64,000 nucleotides of DNA, taken from NCBI RefSeq assembly GCF_900116105.1, contig NZ_FPAC01000001.1:176862-240861 (forward strand), read 5' to 3'. The position numbers and the translations under genes are program-made. Source of the DNA: Paenibacillus sp. 453mf. GTDB lineage: Bacteria > Bacillota > Bacilli > Paenibacillales > Paenibacillaceae. The notes beneath the pieces were generated by a model, which saw only the letters and a list, made by a program, of their open reading frames with translations, had not been told where the DNA came from and ran no database searches. This document shows, piece after piece, positions 63,976 through 64,000 of the stretch (position 1 is the stretch's first letter; every line of letters starts with the position of its first letter).

Positions 63976-64000
63976 AGATGGTCAACCCTCCCAAAAATTT

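Overview
The window looks like chromosomal DNA of a Paenibacillus or a close relative (Bacillota). The signs are purine-rich GGAGG ribosome binding sites, many TTG/GTG starts, Bacillus-type regulatory sites (PHO box, cre, LexA/DinR box, T-box, preQ1-I riboswitch), spore-former small proteins (a YqkE-type protein and a gamma-SASP-like protein) and typical Paenibacillus families. I saw no rRNA, tRNA, CRISPR array, phage or transposase. Most of the window is ordinary core or metabolic chromosome, with one small accessory island at about 38.0-42.1 kb.

Layout. 0-4.8 kb: repeat-rich left edge, proline dehydrogenase, aspartase, a terminator hairpin triplicated in tandem, and a MarR-regulated ring-cleaving dioxygenase pair with twin operators. 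4.9-5.8 kb: a YwaF-type membrane protein. 5.8-17.2 kb: a complete-looking phosphonate island. A PHO-box array leads into a PHP phosphoesterase, phnF, phnG-H-I-J-K-M-L and the importer phnD-C-E-E. phnP, phnN and phnO are absent, and the PHP enzyme probably takes the role of PhnP. 17.2-25.9 kb: mixed housekeeping and hypothetical genes (SDR, YqkE, lipoprotein cyclophilin, orphan 7TM histidine kinase, secreted repeat protein, acyltransferase, nitroreductase) and small membrane proteins of 33 and 53 residues.

26-38 kb: an arabinose-type module matching the Geobacillus araPST-araEGH arrangement (sugar-binding protein, YesM-like kinase, YesN-like regulator, then binding lipoprotein, ATPase and permease), with cre sites. 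After an NlpC/P60 endopeptidase gene comes a GH51 alpha-L-arabinofuranosidase divergent from an ArsR-type regulator, with two identical palindromic boxes between them. 38-42 kb: a repeat-rich non-coding stretch, then a WXG100 (type VII secretion) effector-like protein with a glycine-zipper C-terminus, a membrane protein that may be its immunity factor, and a truncated copy of that immunity gene between them. 42-46 kb: a BmrCD-type heterodimeric multidrug ABC exporter with a possible leader attenuator.

46-64 kb: an SLH-PrcB surface protein, an EcsC protein, quinone reductase with an AraC regulator, an Fsr-type MFS exporter, the preQ0/preQ1 genes queC-D-E-F under a preQ1-I riboswitch, AIM24 and coiled-coil proteins, a 51-residue protein, a gene preceded by a perfect LexA box, a WYL regulator, a DEDDh exonuclease, proS under a T-box, and a secreted LysM-anchored 5'-nucleotidase. 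The phosphonate operon (PHO box) and the nucleotidase both fit phosphate scavenging, and the arabinose module and arabinofuranosidase fit plant-polysaccharide use.
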